Positions 60,771 to 64,000 of a stretch of DNA of 64,000 nt are shown piece by piece (position 1 is the stretch's first letter; each line of letters opens with the position of its first letter). A program made the translations under genes and the position numbers. Source of the stretch: Desulfobacter hydrogenophilus (lineage in GTDB: Bacteria; Desulfobacterota; Desulfobacteria; Desulfobacterales; Desulfobacteraceae); the NCBI RefSeq assembly GCF_004319545.1, contig NZ_CP036313.1, positions 2,358,501 to 2,422,500 of the forward strand, in the 5' to 3' direction. The notes beneath the pieces were generated by a model, which worked only from the letters and a program-made list of their open reading frames with translations, was not told the origin of the DNA and made no database searches.

Positions 60771-60965
60771 CCATCATGCATCAGGACATGCAACAAGCGC
60801 AAATCGCGCCAAAGGCGTCCTGATTTATCCTTGACAGTTCACAGCCTCTTATCTACCATGGCCTTTCATTGTGGCCTTGCGTGTAAAAATGATAATTTAC
60901 GGGTGTATAAAATTTTGAAATATTTCCTGACGGCATCTGAATTTTTTTGCCCGGGTCAGTGATTC

Positions 60966-62348
60966 ATGAAAACGAATGGATTTCATTTTTTGACTGAACA
61001 GGCCGTGGCCGATCTTTTAAAAGGGAATGGTGCGCCTGACAGACCTTTTTGCGGCCAGTACACCTATGCAGATATCCATGCCATGGCCCACACCATTTTT
61101 GACAGGTGTTCCGCAACGCGTGACCAGAGGGGATACCTTGCCATATTTACCACGGACAGGGCTGTCATCGCTTCCGCTATTATTGCTGCCCTGGCCGGCG
61201 GACCCATACTGATTCTGCCCCATGACATCTCGGACGGGGCGCTTATGGATCTGGTCAGTGATCCGGGATATACATGGGTGGTGACCGATCCGGGCAGGAC
61301 GTTGCCCAACCGTTTTACAGAACTTGTTGTTACTCCGGATGATCAGCGCCGCAATTCCAGACCTTTAAAGGTCGCCATTGATCCGGATGCGCCTCTGCTT
61401 AAACTTTATACCGGCGGCTCAACCGGGAAACCGAACGTATGGACAAAGACTGTGGAAAATATCATGGGTGAAGCCCTGTTCCATGTGGGTGTGCATGACA
61501 TCACCTGTGATGACATGGTGGTTGCCACGGTGCCGCCCTATCATATCTATGGTCTGCTGTTTTCTGTGGCTGCGCCTTTGCTGGCAGGCGCAAGGGTGGC
61601 CGATCAAACCTGCGGCTTTCCCCATGAGATTGTCAATCTGGTCACGGATACGGCGGCAACCATTCTCGTCAGTGTGCCGACCCATTTCAGAGCCTTGAAA
61701 GGCCATGATTTCCCGGACCATGATCTGCGTCTGGCCTTTTCTTCGGCAGGTGTTCTGGACGAGGCGGATGAAAGGGATTTTCGCCAGAGAAATAATGTTT
61801 CCGTCATGGAGGTTTACGGGTCAACCGAAACTGGCGGCATTGCCTTTAGATGCCGGGGACGTGACGAGACCTTTTTTTCGCCTTTTACCGTTATTGAAAC
61901 CCATATTGCAGAAGAGACTTTAAAGATCCGCTCCCCTTTTATTTCCCCTGAAATTGTGCGGGATGATTTGGGTTTCTATCTGGTGCCGGACAGGGTGAAA
62001 CAATGTTCTGGCAACGCCTTTGCCATCCTTGGCAGATCAGATACGGTTGTAAAAATTGCCGGTATTCGGGTGGATCTGGATCAGGTCGGGGCGGTTTTGA
62101 AGACAATGGACGGTATCAGGGATGCCCTGGTTCTGGCACGGTCCGTTCCCCGGGGCAGGGCCTTTGATATCTGTGCCCTTGTCGAAGGGAACTGCACCCA
62201 TGCGGATATTCGACAATTTCTTTCCGGCAGGCTTGAGGCCGTGGCCCATCCCCGGAGGATCAAGGTTGTCGATCACATGCCCATGACCCGTTCCGGGAAG
62301 TATGACAGGGCTGCGGTTACAGCCTTGTTTGAAATGGACGAAGGCTGA
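60966..62348 (+). CDS. AMP-dependent acyl-ACP/acyl-CoA synthetase-like protein
   Basis: A 460-residue adenylate-forming enzyme. LLKLYTGGSTGKPNVWTKT is the P-loop (near 148), SVMEVYGSTETGGIAFRC the A5 motif (near 284), GRSDTVVKIAGIRVDLDQV the A8 hinge (near 357), and MPMTRSGKYDR has the catalytic Lys (near 445). It resembles the ligases of aryl polyene clusters that load a starter onto an ACP. It lies six bases before the KAS gene. Confidence 0.85.
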   Translation: MKTNGFHFLTEQAVADLLKGNGAPDRPFCGQYTYADIHAMAHTIFDRCSATRDQRGYLAIFTTDRAVIASAIIAALAGGPILILPHDISDGALMDLVSDPGYTWVVTDPGRTLPNRFTELVVTPDDQRRNSRPLKVAIDPDAPLLKLYTGGSTGKPNVWTKTVENIMGEALFHVGVHDITCDDMVVATVPPYHIYGLLFSVAAPLLAGARVADQTCGFPHEIVNLVTDTAATILVSVPTHFRALKGHDFPDHDLRLAFSSAGVLDEADERDFRQRNNVSVMEVYGSTETGGIAFRCRGRDETFFSPFTVIETHIAEETLKIRSPFISPEIVRDDLGFYLVPDRVKQCSGNAFAILGRSDTVVKIAGIRVDLDQVGAVLKTMDGIRDALVLARSVPRGRAFDICALVEGNCTHADIRQFLSGRLEAVAHPRRIKVVDHMPMTRSGKYDRAAVTALFEMDEG

Positions 62349-62354
62349 GGAAAA

Positions 62355-63590
62355 ATGAATCGCAGAGTTGTGATAACAGGGTATGGCGTCATCTCCCCCA
62401 TCGGGGATACGGACGATGAGATCATCCGGCATCTGACCCAGGGTATTTCCGGGGTTAAAGAACTTGAAGATGACGGTTTTTTGTCCGGGTTTATTCGGTC
62501 CGGTGTCTATGGCAGGATTGATTATCCCAAGACATACCCCTTTGAACGAAATCATCGAAAAACCATGGGGCCGGTGGCTTTTGTTGCCTGCGAGTCCGCC
62601 CGGCGGGCCATTGAACAATCCGGCCTGGACAAAGAATTTTTGACCTCGGGACGGGTCGGGGTGGCTTTTGGCTCCATCCATGGCAGCCCCTTGGTCCAGC
62701 GCGAGATCATGAGAGCCTATTTTAAGGGCGGCAAAGACGGCGGTCCGGGCATCAATGCCGCCGATTTTTTAAAATCCATGGCCCACACCACGGCCGTTAA
62801 TATCACAAAGATGTTCGGCATATGCGGCCGGGTCATCAGTCCGTGTACGGCATGCACCACCAGCAGCCAGTCCATTGGTTTCGGATACGAAACCATCCGG
62901 TTCGGCATGCAGGATGCCATGGTATGCGGCGGTGCCGACGAGTACGACACCTCAACCGTGGCCGTATTTGACAATCTTCGGGCCTGCTCCGTCCGGTTTA
63001 ATGACACCCCGCATCTTACCCCGCGCCCCTTTGACAGCCGGCGGGACGGTCTGGTGGTGGGCGAAGGCGCCGGTGCCCTTGTGCTGGAGTCCCTGGAACA
63101 TGCCAAACATCGTGGTGCAAATATTCTGGGCGAGGTTGTGGGATTTGCCTCCAATAATAACGGCGGGGACATGATTCTGCCCAACCTGGCGGGAATTACC
63201 CAGACCTTGTCCCTGGCCCTGGCCGATGCGGGAATCGCCAGCCAGGATGTCGATTTCATCAGCGCCCATGCCACAGCCACCCGCCAGGGAGACACCATTG
63301 AGGCAAAAGCCATCTATGATGTGTATGGCGATAAGCCCCGGGTGACGGCCCTGAAAAGCTACATGGGCCATACCATTGCCGCTTGCGGCGCCATTGAGAC
63401 CATCATCACTCTGATGATGATGAAGCACGGGTTTATCCCGGCCACCCTTAACCTTGATACCGTGGATGAATCCTGTGCCATGATCAATCATACAAGGCAG
63501 TTGCTGGATGAGAAGATCAACACGGCATCGGTCCAAAATTTTGCCTTTGGCGGGGTGAATACCGCTCTTGTATTAAAGAAATTTAATTGA
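62355..63590 (+). CDS. beta-ketoacyl-ACP synthase (KAS I/II type)
   Basis: A 411-residue condensing enzyme with an intact Cys-His-His triad: SPCTACTTSSQSIGFG (near 165), FISAHATATRQGDT (near 304) and LKSYMGHTIAACGAIET (near 338). It opens RRVVITGYGVISPIG, as FabF/FabB do. It is divergent enough from FabF to be pathway specific. The TGA overlaps the next gene's ATG by one base, so it is coupled to the acyltransferase. Confidence 0.9.
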   Translation: MNRRVVITGYGVISPIGDTDDEIIRHLTQGISGVKELEDDGFLSGFIRSGVYGRIDYPKTYPFERNHRKTMGPVAFVACESARRAIEQSGLDKEFLTSGRVGVAFGSIHGSPLVQREIMRAYFKGGKDGGPGINAADFLKSMAHTTAVNITKMFGICGRVISPCTACTTSSQSIGFGYETIRFGMQDAMVCGGADEYDTSTVAVFDNLRACSVRFNDTPHLTPRPFDSRRDGLVVGEGAGALVLESLEHAKHRGANILGEVVGFASNNNGGDMILPNLAGITQTLSLALADAGIASQDVDFISAHATATRQGDTIEAKAIYDVYGDKPRVTALKSYMGHTIAACGAIETIITLMMMKHGFIPATLNLDTVDESCAMINHTRQLLDEKINTASVQNFAFGGVNTALVLKKFN

Positions 63591-64000
63591 TGGAAACACA
63601 ATTTTCAAACGCCGGGAACGAAACAAAACCCAAGGGGTTCGCTTTTCTCTCTTTTCTCCGGGATCTGGTCATTACACTGCTGCTCTGGGGCTATTTTATT
63701 TTTGGATTTATTCTGTTTTTTTCCCCGTTTTACCTGATCGCCTTTGTTTGTGCGCCCATACGCGAAGCGGCCATCCAATGTCTTAATTCTTTGTTTTACA
63801 ACGGGTTTTTTATCCTGGTTCGTTTGCTGATGCCGGGCGTTGGCCTGCACATTGATCCCAAAGTCAAAGGCCTTGAAAACTGCATCATTGTCTGCAACCA
63901 TGTCTCCTATCTGGATCCTTTGATGATGATCGCGTTGTTCCGGCGCCATAAAACCATTGTGAAAGCCACCTTTTTCAAGGTACCGGTGTTCGGCTGGGTG
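63590..64000 (+). CDS. lysophospholipid acyltransferase family protein (3' partial)
   Basis: The frame starts at an ATG overlapping the KAS stop and stays open to the window edge (137 codons seen). Two hydrophobic N-terminal segments (residues about 20-60) precede IIVCNHVSYLDPLMMIALF, the NHxxxxD catalytic motif of PlsC-like acyltransferases, and KATFFKVPVFGW. It should acylate a lysolipid or glycolipid, probably with the chain made by this locus. Confidence 0.87.
   Translation, partial: METQFSNAGNETKPKGFAFLSFLRDLVITLLLWGYFIFGFILFFSPFYLIAFVCAPIREAAIQCLNSLFYNGFFILVRLLMPGVGLHIDPKVKGLENCIIVCNHVSYLDPLMMIALFRRHKTIVKATFFKVPVFGWV

Noticed and set aside
60661..60780. Cobalamin or TPP riboswitch before the B12 radical SAM operon
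   Set aside because: The conserved boxes of those riboswitches are not found. The sequence fits the SRP RNA core instead.
62037..62681. A 214-codon minus frame over the ligase/KAS junction
   Set aside because: It overlaps two genes with clear catalytic motifs on the plus strand and is not itself recognisable.
1..64000. CRISPR array or tRNA/rRNA genes
   Set aside because: No regularly spaced identical repeats and no cloverleaf with a T-arm were seen by eye. A dedicated scan could still find a tRNA missed here.

Overview
The window reads as chromosome of a sulfate-reducing desulfobacterium, most likely a Desulfobacteraceae (Desulfobacter-like) strain. The strongest evidence is a complete dsrA-dsrB-dsrD-cbiA block at 8.1-12.4 kb. 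The two-component, HD-GYP and HDOD genes and the many hairpin repeats fit that assignment. Genus level is inference only.

Layout. 0-7 kb: an EndoQ-like/UvrD helicase fusion cut by the left edge, a lytic transglycosylase, GalU, a YkgJ-type cysteine-cluster protein and a DapA-family protein. 7.2-12.4 kb: a TPR protein and the dissimilatory sulfite reductase operon. 12.6-20 kb: OsmC, a polysaccharide deacetylase, a PP2C-like phosphatase and a signalling trio (receiver-histidine kinase, receiver-HD-GYP, HDOD), mixed with gene remnants.

20-64 kb is dominated by one apparent lipid/polyketide-type biosynthetic locus in several blocks. Left block (minus, 27.8 to 20.1 kb): ACP, radical SAM, stand-alone PKS-type dehydratase, PlsY-like acyltransferase, GT25 glycosyltransferase, an RND/MMPL exporter fused to a methyltransferase, and a SPASM radical SAM. 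Centre block (minus, 46.0 to 36.2 kb): a ketosynthase fused to a chain-length-factor-like ketosynthase, B12 radical SAM, ICMT-type methyltransferase, radical SAM, thioesterase, a giant DhaL-DegV-B12/radical SAM protein, ACP and FabZ/ApeI-type dehydratase. A divergent plus-strand arm (46.3-50.0 kb) has an HTH-like protein, a BtrH-like acyltransferase, an ABC exporter and an ACP. Right block (58.1-64 kb): a KAS III-like enzyme, B12 radical SAM, adenylate-forming enzyme, KAS I/II and a lysophospholipid acyltransferase cut by the right edge. In all there are three ACPs, four ketosynthase-type modules, six radical SAM proteins (three with B12-type N-termini) and two routes to glycerolipid acylation.

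The working model, an inference, is as follows. An unusual acyl chain is built on dedicated ACPs and modified by radical chemistry. It is released or activated, possibly as acyl-phosphate by the DhaL/DegV module. It is then placed on glycerol phosphate or an amine and exported. No ketoreductase is visible, so that step must be supplied from elsewhere.

The blocks are separated by accessory DNA: 27.8-36.2 kb (ParD/ParE-like toxin-antitoxin, decayed genes, at least four hairpin/MITE-like families, a PEP-CTERM protein) and 50-58 kb (MFS, NhaD/NhaR, HigA with a decayed HigB, small enzymes). A small SRP RNA gene lies inside the right block at about 60.7 kb. I saw no tRNA, rRNA or CRISPR array.
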